64,000 nucleotides of DNA from RGIG9041 sp045612565 (GTDB lineage: Bacteria > Bacillota > Clostridia > Oscillospirales > QAKW01). The stretch lies in the NCBI GenBank assembly GCA_045612565.1, contig JAZKZG010000094.1, forward strand, positions 1 to 64,000, in the 5' to 3' direction. This document shows, one piece after another, positions 8,204-16,845 of this stretch. The position numbers and the translations under genes were made by a program. The notes below the pieces were generated by a model. The model made no database searches. It was not told where the DNA came from and saw only the letters and a list, made by a program, of their open reading frames with translations. The first letter of the stretch is position 1. Each line of letters begins with the position of its first letter.

Positions 8204-8430
8204 TCTATTATAAATATGTCTTCAAATTCAACATCCAATATGTTTTTTATATGGATGATTTCGTCGGGATAAAGGTGACGCTGACCTACTTCGATTTTTG
8301 CAACGGCACTTCTTGTTATATCGCACCCAAGTAACTGTAGCCTTGCCGAAAGCATTTCTTGTGTGAGTCCCGCTTTTTCCCGTAAATTTCTAATGTTATT
8401 TCCAATCAGCTTTTCGATTTTTTCGTTCAC
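8200..8430 (-). CDS. Small XRE-family HTH transcriptional regulator
   Basis: A 76-residue single-domain protein consisting of a Cro/CI-type helix-turn-helix (LTQEMLSARLQLLG...ITRSAVAKIE) with a few flanking residues. It starts with GTG at 8430, preceded by AAGGAG at 8 bases. It is transcribed divergently from the leucine-rich-repeat gene; the shared 111-base gap contains three GGTGCAA-type elements, two forming a perfect inverted repeat over the predicted start site of the repeat-protein message. The simplest reading is that it represses that gene and perhaps itself. No effector domain is present. Its stop codon lies within the 8172-8203 hairpin. Confidence 0.85.
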   Translation of the reverse strand: MNEKIEKLIGNNIRNLREKAGLTQEMLSARLQLLGCDITRSAVAKIEVGQRHLYPDEIIHIKNILDVEFEDIFIID

Positions 8431-8455
8431 ATTGTTTCTCCTTTGCTCTTATTCG

Positions 8456-8520
8456 GGTGCAAAATGATTGACTTTATTATACTGTTGTGATAAATTAGTA
8501 TTGCACTTATATAGGTGCAA
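8456..8520. promoter_or_regulatory. Divergent promoters and candidate HTH operator
   Basis: On + : TTGACT (8468-8473), 17 bases, TAAATT (8491-8496), leading to the repeat-protein gene. On - : TATAAT read at 8481-8476 for the HTH gene. TTGCAC (8501-8506) and GTGCAA (8515-8520) form an inverted repeat just downstream of the + promoter -10, and a third GGTGCAA copy lies at 8456-8462 upstream of the -35. The layout fits repression by the divergent regulator. Confidence 0.6.
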
Positions 8521-8541
8521 TAAACAAAAAAGGAGAAAATT

Positions 8542-11500
8542 ATGAAAAAACGAATTTTAAGTTTTGTACTTGTTTTGGTAATGGCAATCGGATTTTTGCC
8601 AACCATTTCAATTGCCAATGCTACAACTTATGGTGATCTTACATATGAAATTTCAGATTACAATATTACAATTACCAAATATGTTGGAGAAGCGACAACA
8701 GTTGAAATCCCTGCCTCAATCGATGGCTATCCTGTGACATCAATTGGTAATAGTGCATTTTACGAATGTTCAAGCCTCACATCGATCACAATCCCCGATA
8801 GTGTGACATCAATTGGTGACGATGCATTCTCAGGTTGTACAAGCCTCACATCAATCACAATTCCCGATAGCGTAACTTCAATCGGTGCTTATGCATTCAA
8901 ATATTGTACAAAACTCACATCAATCACGCTCCCTGATACCGTAAACTCAATTGGTTGTGAAGCATTTTATGATACAGCATATTATAAAGATGAACAGAAC
9001 TGGGAAATTGGGATTTTGTATATAGGTAAACATCTGATAGAAGCAAAAAAAGATATATCAAGTGATTATCCTATAAAACAGAATACTCTTACAATAGCAG
9101 ACAAAGCATTTTTTGATTGCGATTCCCTTGAATTAATCAGAATCCCTGATAGCGTAACTTCAATTGGTGATTCTGCATTTGCATATAGCGCTCTTACATC
9201 AATCACAATCCCTGATAGTGTGATTTCAATTGGTGATTCTGCATTTGTATGGTGTGAGAGAATTTCATCAGTCACAATGGGTGTGGGAGTTACCTCAATT
9301 GGACGAAGAGCATTTGGGGGATGTACAAGTCTAAAAAATGTATATATAAAAGATCTTTCAACTTGGTGTAAAATTGATTTTGAATATGATTCACAATATC
9401 AACAATATGCTTCGAATCCGTTATCTAATGGAGCATATCTTTATCTGAATGGTGATATCGTAGAAAACTTGGTGATTCCATCTAATATATCATCAATCAA
9501 TAATTATGCATTTTACGGTTGTGCAAGTTTCAAATCAATATCAATTCCGAATAATATTACTTCGATTGGTGATGATTCATTTGGATCTTGTTCTAATATT
9601 GAAAAAGTATACATAACCGACCTCTCTGCTTGGTGTAAAATTGATTTTAAAACCAGACAATCAAACCCGCTTTGTAATGGTTCTGATTTATATTTAGATG
9701 GTAACAAAATAACAAATCTTGTTATTCCATATAACATAACTTCAATTGGTGATTATACATTCTATAATTGTGAAAGCCTCACATCAGTCACGATCTCTGA
9801 TAGTGTAACTTCAATTGGTGAATATACATTTTATAATTGCGACAGCCTTGAATCAGTTACAATAGGAGATAGCGTAACCTCAATCGGTCTTGAGGCATTT
9901 TCTTATTGCGAAAGCCTTGAATCAATCACAATCCCTGATAGCGTAACATCAATCGGTGCTTATGCATTCTATTATTGTAAAAACCTCACATCAATCACAA
10001 TTCCCGATAGCGTGACGTCAATCGGTGATTGGGGATTTTATAATTGCTTTAGCCTTGAATCAATTACAATCCCCGATAGCGTAACCTCAATCGGTAGTGG
10101 TGCATTTTGTCATTGCGAAAGTCTTACATCAGTCACAATAGGAGATAGCGTAACTTCAATCAGTGAGAAGGCATTTTATTATTGCGACAGCCTTGAATCA
10201 GTTACAATAGGAGATAGCGTAACATCAATCGGTGGTAATGCATTTTATCATTGCGACAGCCTTACATCAATCACAATTCCCGATAGCGTAACCTCAATTG
10301 GTGAGAAGGCATTTTATTATTGCGAAAGTCTTACATCAATCACAATTCCCGATAGCGTAACATCAATCGGTGATAATGCATTTTATTATTGTAAAAGCCT
10401 TACATCAATCACAATACCCGATAGCGTAACCTCAATCGGTGGTGGTGCATTTTGTTATTGCGAAAGTCTTACATCAGTCACAATAGGAGATGGTGTAACA
10501 TCAATCGGTAGTGATGCATTCCATGGTTGTACAAGCCTCACATCAATCACAATCCCTGACAGTGTAACCTCAATTGGTGATTATGCATTTTATTATTGCG
10601 AAAGTCTTACATCAATCACAATTCCCGATAGTGTGACATCAATTGGTGACGATGCATTCAGTGCATGTACAAGCCTCACATCTATCACAATTCCTGATAG
10701 TGTGACATCAATTGGTGACTATGCATTCTCTACTTGTACAAGCCTCACATCAATCACAATCCCCGATAGCGTAACCTCAATCGGTAAATGTGCGTTTTAT
10801 AATTGTTTTAACCTCGAATCGGTTACAATTGGTAGAGGGGTAAAAAGAATAGGTGTTGATGCTTTTCTCGACTGTTTGGAACTTGAAAGTGTATACATTT
10901 CTGATATTAAGGCTTGGTGTGAAATTAGTTTTGAAATCAATAATATGTACTATTATAGTTGCTATGCAAATCCGCTTTATCTGCAGCCCGATTTGTATTT
11001 AAATGGTTGCAAGGTGACTCATCTTGTTATTCCAAAAGGTGTAACGTCAATTATTGATTATGCATTTTATTGTTATGATAAATTTGAATCGGTTACAATT
11101 CCTAATAGTGTAACATCAATTGATTCTCATGCGTTTACAAATTGTGATTTAACAGACATATATTATGAGGGTAGTGAAGAAAAGTACCAAAAACTTTCGG
11201 GCAGGCCATCTGCTACCAATATGCACTATGAATACATCTACAACCCGCCTGTGACAAACAGCACAACAGGTGCAACATATGCATCACTTACCGAGGCACT
11301 AAACACCGCCAAATCGGGAGAAACAATCAGACTTTTGGCAGATGTTACCGAACAAACGGTAATTGTATCATCGGGAGTGACTGTTGACCTTGGTGGTTAT
11401 AACCTCACAGCAAATCACTTTATTGCGCTTAACGGCAGTAACGTATATGACAGCAACACTTCAAGCAAAGGCAAAATATATGTTGCCAAAAATAACGTTA

Positions 11501-11955
11501 CATTCAGTAAAGATAACACACAACTTCCTGTGTATGATGCCCAAAACGGATGTTATCAATTCTTAAAAATCAACCTTGCAAGAGCAAATAAATTTGTATA
11601 TTCAAACGGCGCGTATACAGCAGAGCCTGTATTTGGTGACTCGGCAAAAATTGCAAACGGTATTGCAAAAACGCTCTTTAGTCAGGGTGCTGCCAAGAGC
11701 GGCGTAAATGTACGCATACGCGTTTCATGGGTTGACAAAAACGATACATACACCGCAACACAGGATTATACATTCAAAGACAGCGAAGTAAGTAAAGTTG
11801 TAAACAGTTTCACGGGCTCAAAATATAATACAATCTTTGGCGCAACATTCAGTGAAGCAGTGCTCACACAGGGTGATTCGATTGAAATCTCAACAATTGT
11901 AGACTCAGGCACAGGAGTGGAACTTACAAGTAACACAATTACAATTATCACATAA
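8542..11955 (+). CDS. Secreted BspA-type leucine-rich-repeat surface protein
   Basis: A 1137-residue protein with a typical signal peptide (MKKRILSFVLVLVMAIGFL..., cleavage near residue 27). Residues about 50-870 consist of roughly 28 LRR_5 (TpLRR/BspA) units with consensus SLTSITIPDSVTSIGDYAF, broken by three longer insertions carrying a LSTWCKIDF-like motif. Sixteen consecutive 23-residue units (about 9770-10875) are nearly identical at DNA level. The last 230 residues are a beta-rich region starting with TGATYASLTEALNTA, a pattern seen in surface proteins. No LPXTG motif or SLH domain is present, so anchoring is unexplained. BspA relatives bind host matrix proteins or other cells; that role here is inference. 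AAAGGAGAAAA precedes the ATG. Confidence 0.93.
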   Translation: MKKRILSFVLVLVMAIGFLPTISIANATTYGDLTYEISDYNITITKYVGEATTVEIPASIDGYPVTSIGNSAFYECSSLTSITIPDSVTSIGDDAFSGCTSLTSITIPDSVTSIGAYAFKYCTKLTSITLPDTVNSIGCEAFYDTAYYKDEQNWEIGILYIGKHLIEAKKDISSDYPIKQNTLTIADKAFFDCDSLELIRIPDSVTSIGDSAFAYSALTSITIPDSVISIGDSAFVWCERISSVTMGVGVTSIGRRAFGGCTSLKNVYIKDLSTWCKIDFEYDSQYQQYASNPLSNGAYLYLNGDIVENLVIPSNISSINNYAFYGCASFKSISIPNNITSIGDDSFGSCSNIEKVYITDLSAWCKIDFKTRQSNPLCNGSDLYLDGNKITNLVIPYNITSIGDYTFYNCESLTSVTISDSVTSIGEYTFYNCDSLESVTIGDSVTSIGLEAFSYCESLESITIPDSVTSIGAYAFYYCKNLTSITIPDSVTSIGDWGFYNCFSLESITIPDSVTSIGSGAFCHCESLTSVTIGDSVTSISEKAFYYCDSLESVTIGDSVTSIGGNAFYHCDSLTSITIPDSVTSIGEKAFYYCESLTSITIPDSVTSIGDNAFYYCKSLTSITIPDSVTSIGGGAFCYCESLTSVTIGDGVTSIGSDAFHGCTSLTSITIPDSVTSIGDYAFYYCESLTSITIPDSVTSIGDDAFSACTSLTSITIPDSVTSIGDYAFSTCTSLTSITIPDSVTSIGKCAFYNCFNLESVTIGRGVKRIGVDAFLDCLELESVYISDIKAWCEISFEINNMYYYSCYANPLYLQPDLYLNGCKVTHLVIPKGVTSIIDYAFYCYDKFESVTIPNSVTSIDSHAFTNCDLTDIYYEGSEEKYQKLSGRPSATNMHYEYIYNPPVTNSTTGATYASLTEALNTAKSGETIRLLADVTEQTVIVSSGVTVDLGGYNLTANHFIALNGSNVYDSNTSSKGKIYVAKNNVTFSKDNTQLPVYDAQNGCYQFLKINLARANKFVYSNGAYTAEPVFGDSAKIANGIAKTLFSQGAAKSGVNVRIRVSWVDKNDTYTATQDYTFKDSEVSKVVNSFTGSKYNTIFGATFSEAVLTQGDSIEISTIVDSGTGVELTSNTITIIT
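9770..10877 (+). repeat. Sixteen tandem 69-bp units within the LRR gene
   Basis: Each unit encodes one 23-residue leucine-rich repeat containing ITIPDSVTSIG or a close variant such as VTIGDSVTSIG. Several units differ at only a few codons, which indicates recent unequal exchange or slippage. This block is prone to copy-number change and to assembly error. Confidence 0.9.
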
Positions 11956-11973
11956 AGCGAAATACGTATAAAT

Positions 11974-12010
11974 AAAATTCACCTCCACTTGTCAGTGAAG
12001 GTGAATTTTT
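11974..12010 (+). terminator. Terminator of the LRR gene
   Basis: AAAATTCACCT (11974-11984) pairs with AGGTGAATTTT (11999-12009), with an inner CACT/AGTG extension and a T run. It lies 19 bases after the stop codon. Confidence 0.8.
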
Positions 12011-12090
12011 TCTTAAAGCAAAAACCAGAGGGGGAATATATCATAATTTGTATAAACTGTTCATAAATCTCACGTTAAAACAATTATCAA

Positions 12091-12121
12091 CAAAAAAGGG
12101 AGAGTTTGAAAACTCTCCCTT
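12091..12121 (-). terminator. Terminator of the 12120-13763 radical SAM gene
   Basis: AAGGGAGAGTT (12096-12106), TGAA loop, AACTCTCCCTT (12111-12121). On the minus strand the stem is followed by a T run, so it ends the gene whose stop it touches. Confidence 0.8.
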
Positions 12122-13763
12122 ATTCTAAAATATTGATATCATAAAATTTGTAATCAAATCTTCCAAAAAAGTCACGTTCGCTTGAGTGGTCGGCGGCAAA
12201 AATCTTGCCGCTTTTTTTAAGTATCGCAACCTTTGTGTTTTTTGAAAACATTGCTTTTGCTTTTTTGTGCATCGGGTCGGTCAGTTTCAAGGGCTCGGGT
12301 ATTTGCAGTGCTGACGCGCACGATAAAAGGTCACACACCAATTTTTCACGCAAGATATCGGCATCAACGCGGTCTTTAAAGAACTCAAAAATCATAACTG
12401 CATAGTCAGAAAGTGCTTTATTCTGACCGTCTGTTTTGTTGCCGAACTCAAAAAACAGTTTGAATGGAGTACAGCCTATAGCTACCAACAAATAGTCGAT
12501 TGTAAACAAAAATCGACCGCTGTTATACATTCTGTCGAGTGCATCCTCACAGCGTTTGAGAGTCTTTATTTCGTCGGCGCAAATCCATGGCGTCGATACC
12601 ACCTCATACGGCGGTGTGTCGTTAAATTCGCAAGGATATTTGTCGGATTGTTCGCGCATATCGGCACCGTAAAGCAGTTTTAAAAATCCCATCTGGAGCA
12701 TATGTGCGCGTAGGTCAAATCCAATATTAAAACTGTTTTCAAAACTATTTATATCCTCGCCCGTAAGCCCTGCGATAAGGTCGATGTGAATGTGCATATT
12801 GCCAAAACCGATCAATTGTTTTATGTTGTCAATCAGCCGTTTGGTGTTAGTTTTACGGTTGATTGTTTTTAAAGTATCCTCATTAAACGACTGCATTCCG
12901 ATTTCGAGTTGCACAGCGCCCTTTGGCATCTTTGAGAGCAATTCCATCGTGCTTTGCTTTAGTATATCGCCTGCAATTTCAAAGTGAAAACAAACACCCT
13001 CGGGTATATTTTTGCCGTAGTTTTGCAATATGAACTCGAGTATTTGGTTTGCGTGATTTTCGTTTGCGTTAAAGGTACGGTCGACAAATTTTATTGTCTG
13101 CGTTCCGCTGTTTGCGAGTTTTATCAAATCCCGCTTTGTCTGCTCTATGTCAAAAAATCTAAGTCCCGATATTCTGCCCGAAAGGCAGAATGCACAGCGA
13201 AACGGGCATCCGCGCGATGATTCAATATAGCAGATTCTGCCTTTTAACGCCTCAAAATATTTGTCGGTATAAGGTGACGGCGGAGTTTGACTGTAGCAAG
13301 TCTCAGGAATTGTCACAATGCCGTCATCGTTTCTGAAACAAAGCCCCGACACATCGTTTTTGTCTGAGTTTTTTAAAAGCATATTCAAAAATGCAGGGAA
13401 TGCAAATTCGCCCTCACCCGCAAGTACATAGTCGATAAACGGATATTTTACCAAAACATCTATCTGACGATATGCAACCTCAGGTCCGCCGAGTACGATG
13501 GCACAGCCGAGTTTTTGCTTTAATTTTTCACAGATGTAAAGAGTCTGGGTAACGTTCCATATATATGTGCAAAACGAAACGATATCGGGGCGCTTTTCTA
13601 TAATATTTTCGCAGTATTTGTCAAGGTCGCCATTTATTGTGCCTTCAATTATTTCGTAATTGATTTTATTCGGCAGAAATTTGTCAATACCTGCCGCAAG
13701 GCACCAAGGTGCGCTTGACATATGTACATATTTGGAATTTAAACAACCAATAATAAGTTTCAT
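12120..13763 (-). CDS. B12-binding domain radical SAM protein with C-terminal DUF4080
   Basis: A 547-residue protein. It begins with a cobalamin-binding-like domain (MKLIIGCLNSKYVH, about 1-140, with the VLGGPEVAYR segment), followed by a radical SAM core with CxxxCxxC in SSRGCPFRCAFCLSG near residue 188, and ends with about 170 residues matching DUF4080. The architecture is common in Clostridia, but no reaction is assigned; class B (cobalamin-dependent) radical SAM enzymes often methylate unactivated carbons. The B12 domain appears to lack a clear DxHxxG histidine motif. It is a single-gene unit with its own terminator; the amino-acid importer upstream ends separately. Confidence 0.87.
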   Translation of the reverse strand: MKLIIGCLNSKYVHMSSAPWCLAAGIDKFLPNKINYEIIEGTINGDLDKYCENIIEKRPDIVSFCTYIWNVTQTLYICEKLKQKLGCAIVLGGPEVAYRQIDVLVKYPFIDYVLAGEGEFAFPAFLNMLLKNSDKNDVSGLCFRNDDGIVTIPETCYSQTPPSPYTDKYFEALKGRICYIESSRGCPFRCAFCLSGRISGLRFFDIEQTKRDLIKLANSGTQTIKFVDRTFNANENHANQILEFILQNYGKNIPEGVCFHFEIAGDILKQSTMELLSKMPKGAVQLEIGMQSFNEDTLKTINRKTNTKRLIDNIKQLIGFGNMHIHIDLIAGLTGEDINSFENSFNIGFDLRAHMLQMGFLKLLYGADMREQSDKYPCEFNDTPPYEVVSTPWICADEIKTLKRCEDALDRMYNSGRFLFTIDYLLVAIGCTPFKLFFEFGNKTDGQNKALSDYAVMIFEFFKDRVDADILREKLVCDLLSCASALQIPEPLKLTDPMHKKAKAMFSKNTKVAILKKSGKIFAADHSSERDFFGRFDYKFYDINILE

Positions 13764-13778
13764 TAATTCTCCTAATTA

Positions 13779-13806
13779 AAAACCGCAAGAAATACTTGCG
13801 GTTTTA
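13779..13806 (-). terminator. Terminator of the ABC importer operon
   Basis: AAAACCGCAAG (13779-13789) pairs with CTTGCGGTTTT (13795-13805) over a 5-base loop, with a T run on the minus strand. It separates the importer operon from the radical SAM gene. Confidence 0.8.
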
Positions 13807-13811
13807 TATTG

Positions 13812-14609
13812 TTATTTAGATAGCATTACCTTGTCGCTGGTAAACTCACTTCCGCTTGCCTTTTCAAAAAGACCGAGAAGCTCCGCGATTGTGAGCTTTT
13901 TCTTTTCTTCACCTGAAACATCAACAACTACTCTGCCCTCGTGCATCATAATGAGGCGGTTGCCGTGCGCGATTGCATCGTGCATATTATGTGTAATCAT
14001 AAGGGTGGTGAGTTTGTTTTCGGTGACGAGTTTGTCGGTGATTTCAAGCACTTTTGCCGCTGTTTTGGGGTCGAGTGCTGCGGTATGCTCGTCAAGAAGC
14101 AAAAGCTTTGGTTTTTTTAGAGTTGCCATAAGCAGCGTTACTGCCTGACGCTGACCGCCCGACAAAAGTCCTACTTTTGCTGAAAGACGCGATTCAAGAC
14201 CGAGTTCGAGTGTAGCGAGAAGTTTTTTATACGCCTCGCGCTCCTCTTTTCTTATGCCCCACACAAGTTTACGCTTTGTGCCGCGGCGAGCCGCGATACC
14301 GAGATTTTCTGCAATCTCCATATCGGGTGAGGTGCCTTTCATCGGGTCCTGGAACACGCGTCCGAGGAACTGTGCGCGTTTGTATTCGGGCATATTTGTA
14401 ACGTCAACGCCGTCAATTTCAATGGTGCCGTAATCGGGCTTCCACACACCTGCGATAGCGTTTAGCATTGTTGATTTACCTGCGCCGTTACCGCCGATAA
14501 CGGTTACAAAATCGCCGTCATTAAGTGTAAGATTAAGACCTGACAGCGCAGTTTTTGCATTTACTGTGCCGGGATTGAAAGTTTTTTGTAAGTTTGTGAT
14601 TTTAAGCAT
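13812..14609 (-). CDS. ABC importer ATP-binding protein (TrpZ-like)
   Basis: A 265-residue ABC ATPase with Walker A GGNGAGKST near residue 40, signature LSGGQRQ, Walker B LLLLDE and a switch His in MITHNM. It should power the adjacent permease. I chose the ATG at 14609 because GGAGG lies 8 bases upstream; the in-frame GTG at 14618 would sit directly on that site. It overlaps the permease stop by 8 bases. With the permease and a PF04392-type binding protein it matches the TrpXYZ-like family of aromatic amino-acid transporters. Transcription is probably controlled by the T-box leader at 16484-16761. Confidence 0.9.
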   Translation of the reverse strand: MLKITNLQKTFNPGTVNAKTALSGLNLTLNDGDFVTVIGGNGAGKSTMLNAIAGVWKPDYGTIEIDGVDVTNMPEYKRAQFLGRVFQDPMKGTSPDMEIAENLGIAARRGTKRKLVWGIRKEEREAYKKLLATLELGLESRLSAKVGLLSGGQRQAVTLLMATLKKPKLLLLDEHTAALDPKTAAKVLEITDKLVTENKLTTLMITHNMHDAIAHGNRLIMMHEGRVVVDVSGEEKKKLTIAELLGLFEKASGSEFTSDKVMLSK

Positions 14610-15516
14610 TGTCGTCACCTCCGCAGTTTATGGGCAGTGGCTTTTGCTTTGTAAAATATTTGCCCTTTAAATAGGGTACCGCAAGGAACAGTACAACTAT
14701 TATTGCCGAGAGCATTTTGAGATAGTCGGTTTTGAGTCCCATCATTACAACAAGGCTGTAGATTATGTAGTACACAATTCCGCCGCTCACAACACCGATA
14801 AGGCTTACAACAAAGTTGGGCTTTATCTTGAGCGAAACCGAAAGACCGATAAAGATTGCTGCAAGGCCGATAACAATTGCGCCTTTGCCGTCGTTGATGT
14901 TTGCAGAACCTTTGTACTGCGCAAGGAGTGCACCTGCAAATGCAACGATACCATTTGATATTGCAAGTCCGAGAACTTTGTTAAAATCAACGTTTACGCC
15001 TTGTGCGCGGCTCATATCGGGATTGTCACCTGTCGATTTGAGTGTAAGACCCACCTCGGTATAAAAGAACAGCCACAATACAACAATTGTTGCCGCGATT
15101 ATAATTCCTGCCACAATAATTGCCATAAAATTGTCACTCATAGAGAGCATAAGTTTGTGTGTGCCGCCAACGAGTGAGGCAAGTGATTTACTGCCAAGAA
15201 TTGCAAGGTTGACCGAATAGAGCATAAGCTGTGTCAAAATACCGGCAAGAATTGACGGGATACCGAGTGCGGTATTGAGAAGTCCTGTAACAATACCCGC
15301 AAGTGCACCTGCCAAAAACGCAATAATAACACTTAACCACGCGGGAACACCGTTTATTATAAGTACTGCGCAAACACATCCGCCGGTACAAATAGAGCCG
15401 TCAACGGTAAGGTCGGCAATATCAAGAATTTTGTAGGAGATATAGACACCGATTGCCATAAGTCCCCATATTAGACCCTCTGCTATCGCACCGGGTAATG
15501 CATTTAAAAAAGCCAT
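14602..15516 (-). CDS. ABC importer permease (TrpY-like)
   Basis: A 304-residue integral membrane protein with about eight to nine hydrophobic helices, in the BPD_transp_2 family (branched-chain amino-acid, ribose and TrpY-type permeases). GAGGTAAACC precedes the ATG. It forms the membrane channel of the three-gene importer: binding protein 20 bases upstream, ATPase overlapping downstream. A single permease gene implies a homodimer. Substrate is inferred from the T-box leader rather than from this sequence. Confidence 0.9.
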   Translation of the reverse strand: MAFLNALPGAIAEGLIWGLMAIGVYISYKILDIADLTVDGSICTGGCVCAVLIINGVPAWLSVIIAFLAGALAGIVTGLLNTALGIPSILAGILTQLMLYSVNLAILGSKSLASLVGGTHKLMLSMSDNFMAIIVAGIIIAATIVVLWLFFYTEVGLTLKSTGDNPDMSRAQGVNVDFNKVLGLAISNGIVAFAGALLAQYKGSANINDGKGAIVIGLAAIFIGLSVSLKIKPNFVVSLIGVVSGGIVYYIIYSLVVMMGLKTDYLKMLSAIIVVLFLAVPYLKGKYFTKQKPLPINCGGDDNA

Positions 15517-15536
15517 TGGTTTACCTCAAAAAATGA

Positions 15537-16466
15537 TTATTTGCTTTCGGGAACAGTTATACCGAGCTGAGCGCAAAGGTCAGCATTGTATGCAACTGAA
15601 GGAGTAAGTGTTTTAACTTCGAAATCAGCAGGAGTTTTGCCGTTTAAAAGAATTTCTGCAGCCATTTTACCTGTTTCGCGGCCGAGTTCTTCATAGTCGA
15701 TTGCAAGTGAAGCATAGCAGATAGCGCCGCCGTAACTTGTGTATACAGGAACCTTTTTGCCGCTGCAGATTGTACCTACGATTGCGTCGTTGTCGGCAAC
15801 AGTGTTGTCTGAAGGAACATAAACTGCCTTACATTCACCTGCCATTGCTGTAACGAGAGCCTGAAGTTCGGTTGTTTCCGAGAATGTATATGCCTTTACA
15901 ACAATCTTCTTTTCTTCGAAAAGTTTTTTAACTGCTTCGTACTGGATAACTGAGTTTGACTCGTTTGTGCAATAGAGAACGCCCACCTGATCGCCTTCTT
16001 TAAGACCGAGTGACTCAATCATCATTTTTGCCTGTTCGTCAAAAGGAACAGCGTCTGATGTACCCGAAACGTTTGCGGGGATGTTACCTGCAAAGGTATC
16101 GTTGTAGTCGGTAACAGATGTGCCGAGAACGGGGATGGTTGTTGTGGCATTTGCTGCTGCAAGAAGTGCGGGAGTAGCGTTTGCCATAATAAGATCAACG
16201 TTCTTTGATGTGAAAGCCTTTACGATAGTTGTGCAAAGGTCTGCACCGCCTGCAACCTGTGTATCGAACGTAACAGTCTTACCTGCTTTTTCGAGTTCTT
16301 CGGTGAGTGCTGCAATAAAGCCGTTTGTTGCTTTATCGAGTGATTCGTGTTCCATAAGCTGACAGATACCAACGGTGAAGTCGGTCTTTTCGCCGCACGA
16401 TGTAAGCGAAGCCATAAGGCATACGCACATAACCAAAATTGTGATAAGTGAAATAATCTTTTTCAT
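15537..16466 (-). CDS. ABC importer substrate-binding lipoprotein (TrpX-like, PF04392)
   Basis: A 309-residue lipoprotein: signal peptide MKKIISLITILVMCVC followed by the lipobox LTSC, so the mature protein is tethered to the outer face of the membrane. The fold is the PF04392 ABC substrate-binding family (ICQLMEHESLDKATNGF opening, GTSVTDY segment), which includes TrpX. The ATG at 16466 has AAAAGGAG at 9 bases; a longer frame to 16538 would run into the leader terminator. The T-box leader upstream has a UUC (Phe) specifier candidate, suggesting the ligand is phenylalanine or a related aromatic amino acid (inference). Confidence 0.9.
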   Translation of the reverse strand: MKKIISLITILVMCVCLMASLTSCGEKTDFTVGICQLMEHESLDKATNGFIAALTEELEKAGKTVTFDTQVAGGADLCTTIVKAFTSKNVDLIMANATPALLAAANATTTIPVLGTSVTDYNDTFAGNIPANVSGTSDAVPFDEQAKMMIESLGLKEGDQVGVLYCTNESNSVIQYEAVKKLFEEKKIVVKAYTFSETTELQALVTAMAGECKAVYVPSDNTVADNDAIVGTICSGKKVPVYTSYGGAICYASLAIDYEELGRETGKMAAEILLNGKTPADFEVKTLTPSVAYNADLCAQLGITVPESK

Positions 16467-16483
16467 ATTTTTTCTCCTTTTAA

Positions 16484-16761
16484 AATAAAAACGCACTGCA
16501 TCAAAAGATGCAGGGACGATTATAAACCGTGTTACCACTCTGCTTTACTCTTTTTTCGCAAAAAGAGCCTCTTCGGGTGCACATTACACCCTTGCAATAT
16601 AACGGTTGCAACCGATACAGCCTACGCAGTAAAAACCTTCAGCTAACAGCTAACAAAATGAATTCACCTGTCTTTGTGATACTGTTTTGCACCAACCAAC
16701 AGTTCTCTGGATCACGACAAACGGGTTACTGATTTTTGCTCAAACGCTTTTAAAATACTAT
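16484..16761 (-). ncRNA. T-box leader of the ABC importer; specifier candidate UUC (Phe)
   Basis: On the minus strand: stem I with the AGAGAACTG bulge region and distal GGTTGGTGCAAA loop, then the T-box core AGAGTGGTAACACGG (16541-16527), then a terminator CTGCATC-TTTT-GATGCAG (16513-16496) with a T-rich tail. The stem I internal loop pairs AGTAA on its 5' side with GAA-TTC-A on its 3' side; by the conserved GAA-NNN-A layout the specifier is TTC (16662-16660). Flanking helices CAAAAAT/ATTTTG and GTGAT/ATCAC support the register. Uncharged tRNA-Phe would then favour antitermination and expression of the importer. Confidence 0.85.
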
Positions 16762-16767
16762 ATGATT

Positions 16768-16796
16768 ATTTTATATAATGAAATGCTCTTTGTCAA
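16768..16796 (-). promoter_or_regulatory. Promoter of the T-box leader
   Basis: Read on the minus strand: TTGACA (16796-16791), 17 bases, TAAAAT (16773-16768). The predicted start near 16761 gives a leader of about 275 bases, which covers all T-box elements. Confidence 0.75.
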
Positions 16797-16845
16797 GGAA
16801 TTTTTTTGAATAATTATACAGTATAGCAAAAGCGATGCTTATCGG

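Noticed and set aside
9770..10877. Regular 69-base repeats considered as a CRISPR array or other non-coding repeat array
   Set aside because: The repeats are in one open frame and encode leucine-rich repeats with the consensus of BspA-type proteins. There are no unique spacers.
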